Shown piece after piece: positions 24,740-36,184 of a stretch of DNA of 64,000 nt. A program made the position numbers and the translations under genes. The stretch spans positions 129,786,470-129,850,469 of the forward strand of contig CM054114.1 of assembly GCA_028673005.1 (NCBI GenBank), given 5' to 3'. The notes under the pieces are model-generated. The model searched no databases. It worked only from the letters and a program-made list of their open reading frames with translations, and was not told the origin of the DNA. The stretch comes from Tanypteryx hageni. Taxonomy: Eukaryota > Arthropoda > Insecta > Odonata > Petaluridae. The first letter of the stretch is position 1. The number at the start of each line of letters is the position of its first letter.

Positions 24740-24965
24740 TAAGAAGGATACATCTACATTTTACCCTGCCGTTCACCTAATTGGTGGGTGACGGGGTGCA
24801 ATGCACCAAAATCTACATAACGATTGTCTCTCGCAGGTTGAAATTTTTTTTTGTGATCTCGTATTGTCCTCGGAAAGAACGAGCCTCGATAACGCTCCGT
24901 CCTACAATCGATCTCACGTATTTTATCGTCACGGTCGTTTCTAGGATAGGAGAAGATCGACTGTT
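24740..24965 (-). pseudogene. LINE 3' fragment (RT C-terminal tail)
   Basis: The minus-strand frame contains DDKIREIDCRTERYRGSFF followed by PRTIRDH, the C-terminal tail typical of CR1/L2/jockey-group non-LTR reverse transcriptases (arginine- and phenylalanine-rich, before the stop). It matches 34193-34390 (minus), which reads DKIREIDCRTEQYRGSFF. Downstream the copy ends in a tail with ATGTAGATGTA, shared with 34190 and 48260. It is 5' truncated and carries only the last 60-80 codons, as expected for a dead LINE insertion. Confidence 0.75.
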
Positions 24966-24972
24966 TATACTG

Positions 24973-25140
24973 ACCATAAGGAAGAGGATCGGACATTACC
25001 TGAGGAGAGAGAATGATTTAAGACGTGTTAGAAAGGAAATTGGAAGGAAAAAGAGAGAGCGGAAGGAAAAGGTAACAGATGATAGACGACTTAAAAGGAA
25101 AAAGAGCTAACAAGATACGAAGAAGATTGCGGAAAGAAGT
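24973..25140 (+). pseudogene. Second LINE RT C-terminal remnant, frameshifted
   Basis: The plus-strand frame 1 reads TIRKRIGHYLRREND then a Lys/Arg-rich GRKKRERKEK. Frame 2 then continues MIDDLKGKRANKIRRR from 25079. This order (KR-IGH-LR, basic GKR stretch, DDLK, RRR) is the C-terminal end found in many non-LTR reverse transcriptases. It abuts the previous LINE fragment in opposite orientation. At least one frameshift separates the halves. The assignment rests on a short motif series only. Confidence 0.5.
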
Positions 25141-25144
25141 ATGT

Positions 25145-26904
25145 GGAGAAGAAGTTATAAACAATATTAATCACGGACCTCTCTACGGACAGGTTATCAA
25201 TGATGATGATTACCAAAACATTTACATACAATTAAATTTACAAGGGAATTCACTTGCATTTACGCACTTTCCTTATGTTTGAAGGACTTTTGGTGTACCC
25301 TGAAAATTTTTCTAATTTTGTTTGAAACTTTTGTAAATTTTTTGGAAAATAAAGGCGAACTTTAGTTTCGCTGAAAAACAGCATGCCTCAACGTTCTTAT
25401 TAATTTTCTCTCATTAAGCCTAGAGATTTCAAATTCTGCTTCATTAACAAAGATACGACTTTAATACCTTTACCAATACATTTCGTTAAAATCATTCCCA
25501 TATCTGTAGTTTTTTTATTATTGCGAGAAGAACTCGTAGACTGTTAAAAAATAAACTCGACATTCAAGGGAACAAGTTTTACGATTAGAACAATTTTAAC
25601 ATTTACACCCTTAAATATTTTACTTCTTACTTTGAAATAGGAAAAGTCAATTTTATTTGGGATTGAAGCATCTTTCTTTGTCGAATTTAAGAGTAGAAAA
25701 TTAATAATTCAGAGGCAAACATGAAATAAATCTCTCCTTGGTTTCTTCCATAAAACCTCTGCTCAGATTGCTCGATAGTACAAGTCCTTTTAAAGACGAA
25801 TCTTTTCCTCGGAAGATTGAGACTTTGTACACACTCGTCGGCTGAATCGGGTTCGAACGACACCTAACCCGGCATTTTATTCGGCGTAAGTGAACGCCTT
25901 GCCGGGGCAGAGGCATCAACTCTCGCAGAGGGCAGTCTTACCCACCGTTGTTCATAGAGTGTCTCCGGCCATGGCAATGTCGTCATAGAGAGGTCGAAGG
26001 TCTCGCAAATTGAACCATCTCCGCACCGTTACGAACCATCGCCGGTCGCGTTAAAACACCTTCAATCTCCTCCTCTTCCCACGGCGCCTCCCCCTCCCTC
26101 TCCCCCCCGCCGCTCTTCCCTCCCCCTCCCAACATCCCGGACCGAATGCGGGAACACCTGCTTCCATATTTCCCAACCCCCGCATTATGGTGCCACCTAT
26201 CGTGAAGCGTGGTAGTTAAAGGGGGTGGAGTAATTTGTGCAAAGGGAGTGGTTTGGGATGGTGATGCAAGAGATAGCTGTCCGGTTTCGACGCTGTAGAG
26301 AGAGTTTCACGTAGAGAGAGCTCGCTGTTTATACGCCGGATTCCATAGCCTCGAGGTTAATGGGAAAATATATACATCATGATCTTTTATTTAATAATTC
26401 AGCCAGAGGGTTTCGTAGCCCTCCCGAAAAACCTGGGGAATGAACATATTTAGTTGTTTATTACCCCTGGTGATGAGTGTCCGGAAATTTTTTGGGTCGC
26501 TTTTTTTTCTTGTTTTCACGATAGGGGGATCGTAAATTACGTTTACACGTAACAATTATGAGACTACGAAAGTTACTCGCTTTCTAGAGGAGGAGGAGGG
26601 GGAGGGGTGATAAATACCGGCATGCGCCATGCAGATTTTCGAAAGAGATAAAAAGTTAACGAAATCGGTCTCAATACGTGAGTAGTAAAACCTCGATTAT
26701 CCATATTATTGAGAAAAAAATTTGTAGGGATAATTGGAAGGAAGAAATTTTAAAGGCGACAATCTCCAAAATATCTATTAAAAACTGTTAAAATCTATTT
26801 ACTTAAAAAGTCGCGTATTTATTTCTCTCGACATTAGAGGATGTATAAGTAAAAAAATTATTCCTTTATTCAATTCAAGGATAAGTACTTCAATATAAAA
26901 AATG
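25145..26904. other. Intergenic DNA with a CpG-rich patch, no gene recognised
   Basis: 25800-26200 is GC- and CpG-rich, with a C-rich stretch at 26085-26130. A 72-residue minus frame at 25701-25919 is unrecognised. At 26687 the words AAAACCTCGATTATCCA resemble a pogo/Tigger end, but no matching right end was found. Confidence 0.45.
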
Positions 26905-26916
26905 AAACAATAATTA

Positions 26917-27095
26917 TATTAGGTATTTCTAATAGCCATAACAAGGTTATGAAAAATCACATGCTAATTTGGGCTGCAATGCAGCCGTCTTCAGTGGCGA
27001 TTCATTGATTGTATATTCTACAAAGAATTGGTTTTTAATGATATTGTTACTGTTATTGGAGATACACAAGATAAGTTCTTACTTTTTCGATATTC
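26917..27095 (-). repeat. Dispersed repeat family B, copy 1, with decayed hammerhead-like centre
   Basis: The left block (CTAATAGCCATAACAAGG on the plus strand) and the right block (GTTATTGGAGATACACAAG) are inverted relative to each other. They match the ends of the repeats at 37340 and 46440-46500. On the minus strand the centre reads CUGAAGA (26988-26994), one extra C, a perfect GGCUGC/GCAGCC hairpin, then CAAA where GAAA would be expected. This is the same arrangement as the (TA)n-flanked element, with the key G changed to C. Confidence 0.6.
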
Positions 27096-28389
27096 TGATA
27101 TTGAAGAGCTTATTCTTAAATTTATTTTCAGTCATGAGACAAGCTTAATAATTCTCTAGTGAATTAACCTTTATTTAATATATAGATGCATGTGAATATA
27201 ATTGGTTTGCAAATACAACGAAATTTCGCTCATTGTGTTTGGAATTAGAATCTTGATTATGGGCTAACTATATGTTTATAAATTAATAAATTGTGTGAAA
27301 ATATAAACATTCGGCATTGTAGTGCAATTAATCTTCTTTTAATTCCCACCGAGGACTCGCAAATTTTCCTTTGTCGAACGCTTCGAATGTCATAAGTTCG
27401 ATCGGTTCAAAGGGTCATTAGATTCACGTGCGCGCACGTACGCGCTCGCACGAAAAATTCATTTTTTTTGTCTTGCTTTGCTCGGAAGTGCACTCAGCGT
27501 TTCGCATTTAATCGGTTTCCGATTCGATTGTAATTTATCGCCGATTTACGGCCAATAACAAATGGGTAAAAACAAAAAATAAAATCGCTGCCTCGCGTCA
27601 TTTAGGCAATCCCGTTCCTTCTTCTCTCGTTCTCTGCTTATCAGCAATTACGAATAGTTGCGGTCACCGTAAAAATAGTAATGTAACTCTAATGTACGAA
27701 GCTAACAACTTGATTGCAATCGTAAAATCATTTTCCGTCCGTAAGCCAGAGTCCAAAATTAGGTTCCCAGAATTACGCTGAAAGTTTGGCAGAAATGGGG
27801 ACTGTTCATCGCAAGATTAGGAATTATATCTTATGATTTTCATTGCGTTTATGAAAGAAAAAGAAGAAATGGATAAATACGGAAATGTTTTCGCTGGTAA
27901 ATTCTACTATTATTTTTAAAGGACTTGAAATGTTTTAGGTAAATTTGTAAATTAGGAAATTGTCGAATATTTCCATTTTGATATTAACCATGTTAGATGG
28001 TTTTCTTGAAATTATTTAGATATTTCCTATACACACCAAACGGCTTATCCATACATTAGTGCGTTTCAACTGCAAAGTAGACGCATTAATTTGTAATTAC
28101 CGTTATTGATCCTATTAGCTGTGAAGCAAAAAATGGTGCTATGTGGTTACCTGTGCTCTATTTTTTGTGCTTTTCATGTAATGAAATAACTTGTTGAATC
28201 AAACTATTGCTCTATTACGTGATTTAGTTCATAAAGAAACTGTGGAAGTGTGGGCGATAGGAATCTCTATTAAAAACAGAATTAAAATCTCTATTTTAAG
28301 TTGGACAGTTTGCTTCCTTGAGCTTGTCGATGATTGATATACCTGCGGCGCCGTACTTGGCCATTCTTGGAACTAAAAAAACTCAATCA
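27096..28389. other. Intergenic DNA, no gene recognised
   Basis: AT-rich sequence; a CG-alternating run GCGCGCACGTACGCGC occurs near 27431. No protein motif seen. Confidence 0.5.
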
Positions 28390-28401
28390 TCAAGGAGCAA
28401 C

Positions 28402-29127
28402 ATGTTATATCAACGTTGTGGTGATTATCTGCCGGCCGATGGGTTCAGTGGAGATATTCACTATAATTGTGCAGGATTAAGGGAGGGGAGTTAAAAAAGT
28501 ATGTCTAGGCAGAAAAAAGAAAACTGGAGGTGTGTGACCTGCATGACCAACAAACGTTCAGAGGACTCAGCTTCTCCCTTAGCTGGAGCAAAGGAAGAAG
28601 GAACAAGCAGATTAGGTAACGCACTTCCGTTTCCAAAAGAAGGAGAAACCCAGATGGGTGTGGAGACTGGGTTGAAAAAGGACATAGACGATATTAAGTC
28701 TAAGTTTTCTCTGTGAGAAGTACGATACTATAGTAAATAAATTAGACGAATATGGAGGACAAGTCAAAGAATTAACAAAAACTGTTGGCTCCCTCCAAAA
28801 TGAACTAAGAAATAAAGATAATGTGATATCAAACATGCAAAACAAAATCAATATACTAGAGCAAAAAAATCTTAATAAGTCAATAGAAATTACAGGTATA
28901 GAAGTAAACTTAAGCTCAGAAAAGGAGATTAATGATAAATTAAACAAAATAGCCATAGAACTAAATGTAGGTGAACCAAATGAACGAGACATAGAAGAGA
29001 TGTATTTCATTAATAATACACGTCAAAATAAAATATTCCTTACCTTTAAAGATAAAAGTTATAGAGATGGCTGGATTAAAAATAGTAAAATCCTATATAA
29101 TAAAAATATATTCAGCTCCAAAAATTA
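28402..29127 (+). pseudogene. LINE ORF1 relic: PHD-like finger, coiled coil, FP-like domain
   Basis: The first part holds a Cys residue, then HYNCAGL, a stop, and WRCVTC, which matches the second half of a PHD-type zinc finger; some metal ligands are lost. After a frame change near 28715 comes a charged heptad-like stretch (about 28730-28870: KLDEYGGQVKELTKTVGSLQ). SIEITGIE and KIAIELNVGEP-type sequence and KIFLTFKDK follow (28880-29127). That order fits the FP/L1-ORF1-like RNA-binding fold seen in ORF1 of CR1/L2 LINEs. The protein would bind LINE RNA. It is broken by at least one stop and one frameshift. Confidence 0.65.
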
Positions 29128-29449
29128 AAAAAAAATATATATAAACGAAGCCCTCACTAATTGTTATAAGGCCCCACTTTCAAATGTGAAGTCTAAAGGG
29201 AGAGAGCTAAATTATAAATATATATGGTATAAGAATACTGCCATACTTGTTTAAAAAAAGAAAATGCTCAAATAATAAAAATAAGGAGTGAAATGGATTT
29301 GAATAAACTGATGTAGGCTAATCAAGTCTTATTAAAATAAATATCAAGAATCTACCTAAAATACAATTCATCTAACTATGGGTACAAATAATATAGAAGT
29401 TATAAAATTAAAAAATATAAATTGTAATGTATATGGCAGCCTAAAGGAT

Positions 29450-31830
29450 TATCTAGATGACTCCACAATTAACAAAAATTTTATTTATTTATCACTTGAA
29501 TGTAAGATCATTAAGGAAGAAGCATAAGTTGTTGATACTAAATAGTCTTCTGTTAGATAAGATGAACATAAATTTATTTGTATTAAGTGAAGTTAATATT
29601 CAAGAAGAGGAAAAATCCCTCTACTCATTTCAAAATTATAACCTTATACTCTAAAGTAAAATTGGCAGACAAGGTGGGGGAATTGCATGCTACATTAAAA
29701 TTGATATACAGTACAGCTGTGCAGACATAATTCTTGATGAAACAATGTCTTGGGATTAAATGCAGAATAAATGAAAAGGAATGGTTAGTTATAAATATCT
29801 ATAGACCCCAGATAAAATAAAAAGAAATTTATTGAATGCCTATCAAATTTTTTACAAAACGTAAAAGATAAACTTGTAATAATTATAGGAGATGTAAATA
29901 TTTACCTAAAAGACGCTAATGGCAAGATTACTGAAATGTACAAAACAATCCTAACTACAAATGGTTTTTACAAGGAATTAGACAATATACAAGAGAGGAG
30001 ATTAAGGGAGACAAAATGGTTAAATCAGGTCTAGATCACATGGCAGTTAAGGGAATAAAAATGAAATATTCTGGTATAATTATTCAAATGAACATTTCAG
30101 ATCATCACCTTGTAGAGCTTGTGATAGAAAATGAATGGAGATGTAAAAATGAAATATCTGAAGTCAAGTATATAGATAAATATGTTGAATCTAAACTAAA
30201 AGATAGAATAAAGGAATATAACTGGCATATGCTTGAAAATATAGAGCATCCTGTTAAACAATATATGATAAAGGAAATTTTTCATAAAATATATGAATAA
30301 TGCTTAGTAACATTACCTTTCAAACCAAAATCACTTAAAAAACCCTGGATGGCAGCTAGTTTATTAAAAGATATGAATATAAGAGATAGACTATATAAGA
30401 AATGGCAAAAATCTCCTGGTAATCAGAAAATGAAGAATAGTTATAAAACATATAGAAATCTAATTCAGGCTAAAATATCTAAAGCAAAGAATAAATAAAT
30501 ATTGATAAACTTATAAAAATAAAGGCAATATGAGAATTACATGGAGTATAATAAAAGAGATTGCAGGTACAGCCAGCTGCAAAAGTAATGATGCTACAAT
30601 ATGTAAACACTTGGGGTCTACTATGTCAGTTTCTCAAATTTCCAATGCATTTGCAGATGAATTTACGAGCAAAATACAAAACATAATTCTTAAATGTGAC
30701 GTTAAATTAAATAAGGACTGTCAATTTAGCCATTTACAAAGTCTTGTAATTCTTGAAGCAAGGTCAAGTGATATACGAAAAGCCATCCTTAGGCTTAATG
30801 AAAGAAAATCTCCTGGGTATGATGGTATCCGGCTTCAAGATATTAAACAAAATGTAAATCTAATAAATTTAATTACAATAGTATGAACAATGGTAAACTC
30901 CATGATCATCCAAAAACAGCAATTGTAAGACCAATCTTTAAAAATGGCAATCATAAATTATTTATTAATCTCAATATCTCAATTTTATCAGTGCTGGATA
31001 AAATTATGGAAAGGTAAATTACAGATCATATTATCTAATATTTAAAAAAATATAACATATTATCACATGATCAATATGGTTTTCAGGAAAATAAGAGTAC
31101 AAAACTTTAATTAGAAGACTTTACGGAGTATATTAGACAAAATCTTATCAAAAAGAACAGCATATTGGCTGTATTTGTGGATTTAAAAAAGCATTTGATA
31201 CTGTTAACCATAATGTCCTATTAAAAAAACTTTACAACATAGGAATAAGGGGAATTTTACTAAATTGGTTTAGGGACTATCTTACAAACAGATTTATTTG
31301 TGTAAAAATAGAGAAAACCATGAGTGAAAAACGAAAAATCTTATCTGGTGTTCTACAGGGTTCTATATTGGGGCCACTGCTATATTTAATCTATGTAATT
31401 GATCTACCAAAAATCTTGTACTAATGTAAAATATTTCAATATGCAGATGATACTGTAATTAGTACTGTTTATAGAGATTTGGAAAAAGCTACATTATATA
31501 TGCAACAAAATTTAAACATATTAAATAAATGATCTCATGATAATTACTTATCAATAAATGAACAAAAAACTAAGCTCATGCATATTAAAAATTGTATGGA
31601 ATTAAATAAATATATAACCATTAAATTTCACAGCCATTCTTGTTTGCATGGAAAATAATATATAGAAATATATTGTGTGTACACTTTTAGAGCAAGTCCA
31701 TGAATTCAAATACTTGGGTGTAATATTGGATGATAAATTTACTTTTGGAAATCATATAAAGATGATTAACAATGAGATTAGAATATGTGCTTATATTATG
31801 CATCACATTAGACATATGACCCCTATGTAC
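29450..31830 (+). pseudogene. LINE ORF2 relic: endonuclease and reverse transcriptase, 5' part
   Basis: APE-type endonuclease motifs appear in order: HLNVRSLRKK (29490), LSEVNIQ with the catalytic Glu (29580), GGGIACYIK (29680), GDVNI with the Asp-x-Asn pair (29890), and SDHH near the domain end (30100). Reverse-transcriptase motifs follow. They are RPIF-type fingers (30930), FVDLKKAFDTVNH (motif A, about 31173-31215, frameshift inside), SGVLQGSILGPLLY (motif B, 31346), YADD (motif C, 31440-31451), LSINEQKTKL (31550) and KYLGVILDDKFTFG (31710). Several stops and frameshifts interrupt the frame. The frame stops at the insertion point after codons MTPMY (31813-31830). Confidence 0.8.
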
Positions 31831-32039
31831 CACCGCGGACGATAAATTTGAGACACCTTGAAGTCGCTCTGGTGGCGACTCCGTGAACTTTTTACGCTGA
31901 GGTACTGAATTGCAACCCTGAAGGTTAGCTGGGGCGGGGAGGGGTGGGGGACGGAAGAAGGTGATAAAGGGAGGAAGGAAGCGAGAGGAAGAAAAGAAGA
32001 AGAGGGAGGGGTCTTCAACGCTGTCCCCTCCCGTTCTGA
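31831..32039 (+). repeat. Left terminal inverted repeat of the 4.56-kb element
   Basis: 209 bases, inner half strongly purine-rich (about 31925-32020). It ends in CCGTTCTGA, one or two bases before the nested hAT target site. Confidence 0.9.
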
Positions 32040-32408
32040 CAAGGCCTAGCGCTCACATGCAATTTTTAGTCGGCCGACTATTTGATCGGCCGATCGGTCA
32101 TTCCGCGCTCACTAGGCAACCAAACAGTCTGCCGAAAGAGATGTGCGCGCATATGCAATTAAACAGTCGGCCGACTTTCTTTTCCAATCCTATTCCTATC
32201 AGAATGTTCTTTCAGGAATTTGTTGTAAAGAGCTGGTCTCGATTCAATTGTTCGAATGAACCTTTCGGTCCAATCATCATCGGTATCCATATTACCTTAA
32301 CAAATATATTTATATTTATTGAAACGAATGTATTTTTTGATATAAATATAAGAATAAATATGAGAATGTTGTTTTGTTTGACTCACCTAGTAGACCTAGC
32401 GTGCACAC

Positions 32409-33456
32409 TAGGGATGAATCCCGGTATTGGAAAACCGGAATTAATACCGGTATTGAATTAGATACATAATACCGACATCGTAATTTATAATACCGTGTTT
32501 TCGGTATTGAAATTAATTTACATTGTGGGAGCAGTTCCAAGTTACCAATAATGCATTTGTTGCATGTGTGAATAGAAATAAAGTGGAGGATTATTCCAAA
32601 AAGTGACTCCGACGGATTGGTATGAGAGTTTTATAATATTACCTAGTTCGATGAGAGAAAATGGTTGGAAATGGTCTCGTCGTCCTGAAATGCGTTTTAA
32701 ATGAAATAGTGAATGATCAAGGATGCAGTTATACCATAAGCAGCGTCACACATATTTGATGGATTTATCCTGTGTTCCTAATCACTCTTTATTTTCGCTG
32801 TAACAACTAACAATTACATAAACAACTGCGTAGTAACCAATCGAAGAATAAATAGCTAAAGTCTGGTTAACAATACGGTCTACTGGAAACCAACGCAACT
32901 ACCTTGTTAAAGAATGTAAAAAAAATCAGTTGTGTGGAATTATTTTACTAAGAAATACAATGACAAAGCTGAATGTTCTACGCTTGCAAAAGTTATTAAA
33001 TGCTGTGGAGGGTCGACTAGTGGATTATCTATTCATTTAAAAACAATTCATAATATAAATATTTCTGAAATGAAGATAGCTGAAAATCAACCAAAAAAAA
33101 CTTCGGAAGGATACATTCATAAGAAATCTATTGAAGAAGGAATTTCGAAACTTGCATGTGTTAATGGGATTACATTCAGTTCTATTGCCACAAGTGAATT
33201 CATCGAACAGAGTTTATCGAAGAATAAATAACGCTGTCAGGGCAGAATTTAATAGTCTATATGTGTCCATATTTTGTATAACCATTCATACAGTGTTTGA
33301 AGTATTTTAGAGTGAGGTTTAATGTTATGGTTAATGTGACTGAATCATGATATGCGAACTTTTTATACAAATATGTATTTTGTTTTTGAAAAGTCCAGAT
33401 TTATGCAGTTGTTGAAATACTCATTATTAACAATTGTCGGTATTATTTCATCCCTC
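32409..33456 (+). mobile_element. Second hAT element, nested, with truncated transposase
   Basis: It starts TAGGGATGAATCCCGGTATT and ends with a degenerate inverse (complement of GAGGGATGAAATAATACCG). Flanks GTGCACAC (32401-32408) and GTGCACAT (33457-33464) match in 7 of 8 bases. The internal frame at 32932-33231 is the start of a BED-type transposase. At 1.05 kb it is an internally deleted copy: the RNase H-like catalytic part is missing. Confidence 0.75.
32932..33231 (+). pseudogene. hAT transposase N-terminus (BED zinc finger), truncated
   Basis: About 100 residues. WNYFTK opens the BED finger, then CSTLAKVIKC and GLSIHLKTIH give the C-x-H-H pattern. The second Cys of the usual C-x2-C pair appears replaced by Leu. 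GITFSSIATSEFIEQSL after it resembles the first catalytic-domain helix of ZBED/hAT transposases (ITFSSI-SEFI). The frame then stops, so the DDE catalytic domain and dimerisation domain are absent. It would have bound the element's own ends. The protein is non-functional as a transposase. The start codon chosen is only the first Met in frame. Confidence 0.7.
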
Positions 33457-34186
33457 GTGCACATTACAAGCAGACACAGAACTGAGGGGTGAGCAGAAGA
33501 GCGATCGGCCGATTGTTTGGTTGGCAAGTGAGCGCGGACTACTTCAGATCTGTAACATCCGAGTTGCGCAACTGTTTGGTTGCATGGAGTTTGTAGCAAA
33601 TCACAAACTATTTAGTCGGCCGACTAAACAGTTGCATGTGAGCGCGGTCTCCTTAGAGCCAATGGTTCTCACTCATGCAACCAAACAGTCAGCCGACTAA
33701 AAATTGCATGTCAGCGCGAGGCCTAAAGGAACTAACAATGGTTACACTAAAAATCAATCTCTTTGCAACCCTGAAGAGGCCTTCTGCCTATACCAGGGTC
33801 TTTCTGATCAGGCCATGTATAAAGAAAAGGAAATTAAATGTAAAACTTGATGTAAATGAATGAAATGTATATGGCTTATCGGAAATAAAAACCCTTTGAA
33901 TTGCTGACATTCGTAAGAAATCGGAGTCATTAAGTGAATGATCGCCACCTACCGAACTGAGAGAACTAATATTCTAAAGAATATTTTTCCTTTCTCTCCC
34001 TCTCCTCCCTTCTCGCTTCCGAGTGCGGGCAGATTTTTTCCCCTTTTTTACCCGTACTGGCGCCTACCGATCCGTCATTACCTCGTTGACCCACGACCTG
34101 TGGCTACTCCCGGGGCGAAAACGTCACAACGGCTATATTTAAATCAATTCTTTGGCGAAAAAAGAAATTATAAGATCACTGCTATT

Positions 34187-35224
34187 CTACATCTACATGA
34201 TACTCTGGAAGTCAAAATTTTGGTGGAGGGGAGGGGGTGCAATGTAGCAAAGGTCACTAGTTTTCCGACGATATCTTTTCCTATTATGTTCTCTTACCGT
34301 CCTAGGGAAAAACGATCCTCTATATTGCTCTGTTCTACAATCGATCTCGCGAATCTTATCCTCGCTGTCTAGCCTTCCGATATACGTCGGGCTTCTGATA
34401 AGACCTTCTACCTCATTCGCTAGTCCCTCCGACATAAATTTTTCCAGCAGTTTAAATCTAGCCTGCAGCCTACGTTCCTCTGACGATGTCCATTTCAGAC
34501 TTTCTATTAATGATGTTACGCTTTATTTACTATCGTAATTTTTCTTTACAAATTTAGCTGCCCTTCGCTGAATCTTTTCTATGTCGTTAGTGAGTCCCTT
34601 TTCGTAGGGATCCCACACCGCTGACGCATATTCGACCTGCGGTCTGACCAAGGATAAATAACGTAATTCTTTCACTTTTTCGGAGCTACTTCGAACTATT
34701 CTTCCTATAAAGGCCAGCTTTTTGTTAGCGGCACCTATCAATCGGCGAATGTGAGTGTGCCACGATAGATCATTATTGATCGTAACTCCTAGATATTTAA
34801 TCGATTCTGAAACTGGAATCTCTACTCCGTCCAACGAATAATTAACATTCAACGAGATATTTTTGGTTCTCCAGAAATTGATGACGCAGCTTTTTTTTGG
34901 TTTATCTCTAACTGCCATTCCTTACACCACACAGAAATAGCTTCTTGATCATTTTGGTGATACTGACGGTCTTCCGGATTGCATATTTCTCTATAGACGA
35001 CCGTGTCGTCCGCGAAAAGCTTAAATTTACTTCTGACTACTGAGCTGATATCGTTTATATAAATTAGAAATAGTAACGGAAAATTACACTACCTTGTGGA
35101 ACGCCAGAGACAACTTCCACTAAGTTCGAGGATTTCCCATCTATGACAACCTTCTGCCTCCTATGATTTAAAAATTCGTGGATCCAACTAACAATTTTGG
35201 AATTTACGCCGATTGATATAGATA
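34187..35224 (-). pseudogene. LINE reverse-transcriptase fragment inside the 4.56-kb element
   Basis: Read on the minus strand from 35224. IVSWIHEFLNHR and VSGVPQGSV (motif B) come first, then LIYINDISS, FADDTVVYRE (motif C; FADD at 35005-35016) and WQLEINQKK. The uninterrupted 131-residue frame 34918-34523 follows, with KYLGVTINNDLSWHTHI, YASAVWDPY and IEKIQRRAAKFV. It ends with the REIDCRTEQYRGSFF tail and an ATGTAGATGTAG-type 3' end. The family is a CR1/L2/jockey-group LINE distinct from the interrupted LINE outside. The 5' end is truncated. The same family left 3' ends at 24740-24965 and 48195-48275. Confidence 0.8.
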
Positions 35225-35349
35225 TGCATGATTACAAGTAGGAAATAAATTATAATGATTAATTGCTTATTTTGCTGTTTCCATTTTAATATAATTTCTA
35301 AAAAATCCATGAGAGAGCATGAATACTGGAAACTTCCAATGAAAAATGT

Positions 35350-35460
35350 ATGATTTTTACTTTCTCCATGTAAACGAAGAATACCTATAGAGAAATTATT
35401 GTTTTCGTGCAAAAATTCGATTTGGTGATTCCAACGGAAAACCACGTTTTGAGGTCCCTT
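35350..35460 (+). repeat. Family A fragment (first block)
   Basis: TTTTACTTTCTCCATG, TATTGTTTTCGTG, GATTCCAACGG and GAGGTCCCT match the first 110 bases of family A at 17410. The rest of the repeat is absent. Confidence 0.6.
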
Positions 35461-35479
35461 GAATAATAATAAAATTCAA

Positions 35480-36090
35480 AATATATGTTGCAGATAATAT
35501 CAGTAGTTTTGCGCTGAAGGCTTCCGCGGGGTGTTGAGTATTGAATTTTTTGTTTTCGGGATATCCTCCGCGTTTTATTTTTATTTTTTGTGGACTACAG
35601 TTTTGCCAGCTTCTTCGGTTCCAAAGGTTTGATGCAGGACTTGCCCGTCTTACATATAGGCGCCCTAACGATAACTTTTCTAGTTAATGGCAGTTAGACA
35701 ATTCTTCGCTCCCTGATTGGCTGTTGGTCGTCCTATTTGAAATACGAATTTCCAATTGTTAGATGGCGAATAACCGTCTTCCCTTTTAAAGTTTTTCGGT
35801 GTTTTTAAAATTTCTATTGCCTCTCGGGTGAGGCTCGGGAGATGGCGGGGCTATTATTTTCGCTTCTTCGAAATTCATGTTGTGCCCGGGTTCTTTCCAG
35901 GCATGCTCCGCGATTTCTGAGAGGCGGAATTGTTTTTTGTTGGTCTCTCTATGGTGTTCTTTTATGCCATATTTTTGCGGTCAAAGCATTGCTACTGACC
36001 GTCTACATATGTAACATCTGCGGCCCATTGGGTGGCTACGGATATTATATCTGAACCCATTGCTTACTGCCCGGTTTAAGGATTTGCGTA
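35480..36090 (-). pseudogene. Penelope-like element fragment (GIY-YIG endonuclease region)
   Basis: On the minus strand, frames read CYICRRSV and KEHHRETNKKQ, then EIAEHAWKEPGHNMNFEEAK. After a frameshift REAIEILKTPKNFKRED and GYSPSNNW follow. KEH-R, AEHAW-GH-F-A-I and REAIEI-K-NF-REDGY-S-W are hallmark motifs of the GIY-YIG endonuclease end of Penelope-like retroelements. The reverse-transcriptase part is missing. Frameshifts and stops make it non-functional. Penelope-like elements are the known carriers of hammerhead motifs in animals, which links this fragment in theme to the ribozyme-like repeats elsewhere in the window. Confidence 0.75.
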
Positions 36091-36184
36091 ACTCTCCTAC
36101 GTCTTTTGCAAAGATCTACAATAAAAGTGGAAACAAGTAAACTGCAGATCACATTACTTCCCGTATGAACGCCCCGCATTTAAC

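Larger units (their letters stand above)
32049..33717. mobile_element. hAT-like element nested in the 4.56-kb element
   Basis: The ends GCGCTCACATGCAATTTTTA and the complement of GCGCTGACATGCAATTTTTA are near-perfect inverted repeats that extend to AGTCGGC. Flanks AAGGCCTA (32041-32048) and GAGGCCTA (33718-33725) agree in 7 of 8 bases, as expected for the 8-bp duplications of hAT transposons. Subterminal copies of TTGCATGTGAGCGCGG and AGTCGGCCGACTAA words recur on both sides. No transposase of its own is visible, and its middle is replaced by a second element. Confidence 0.7.

Noticed and set aside
26684..26745. Possible pogo/Tigger end (AAAACCTCGATTATCCA)
   Set aside because: No matching inverted end or TA-flanked border was found.
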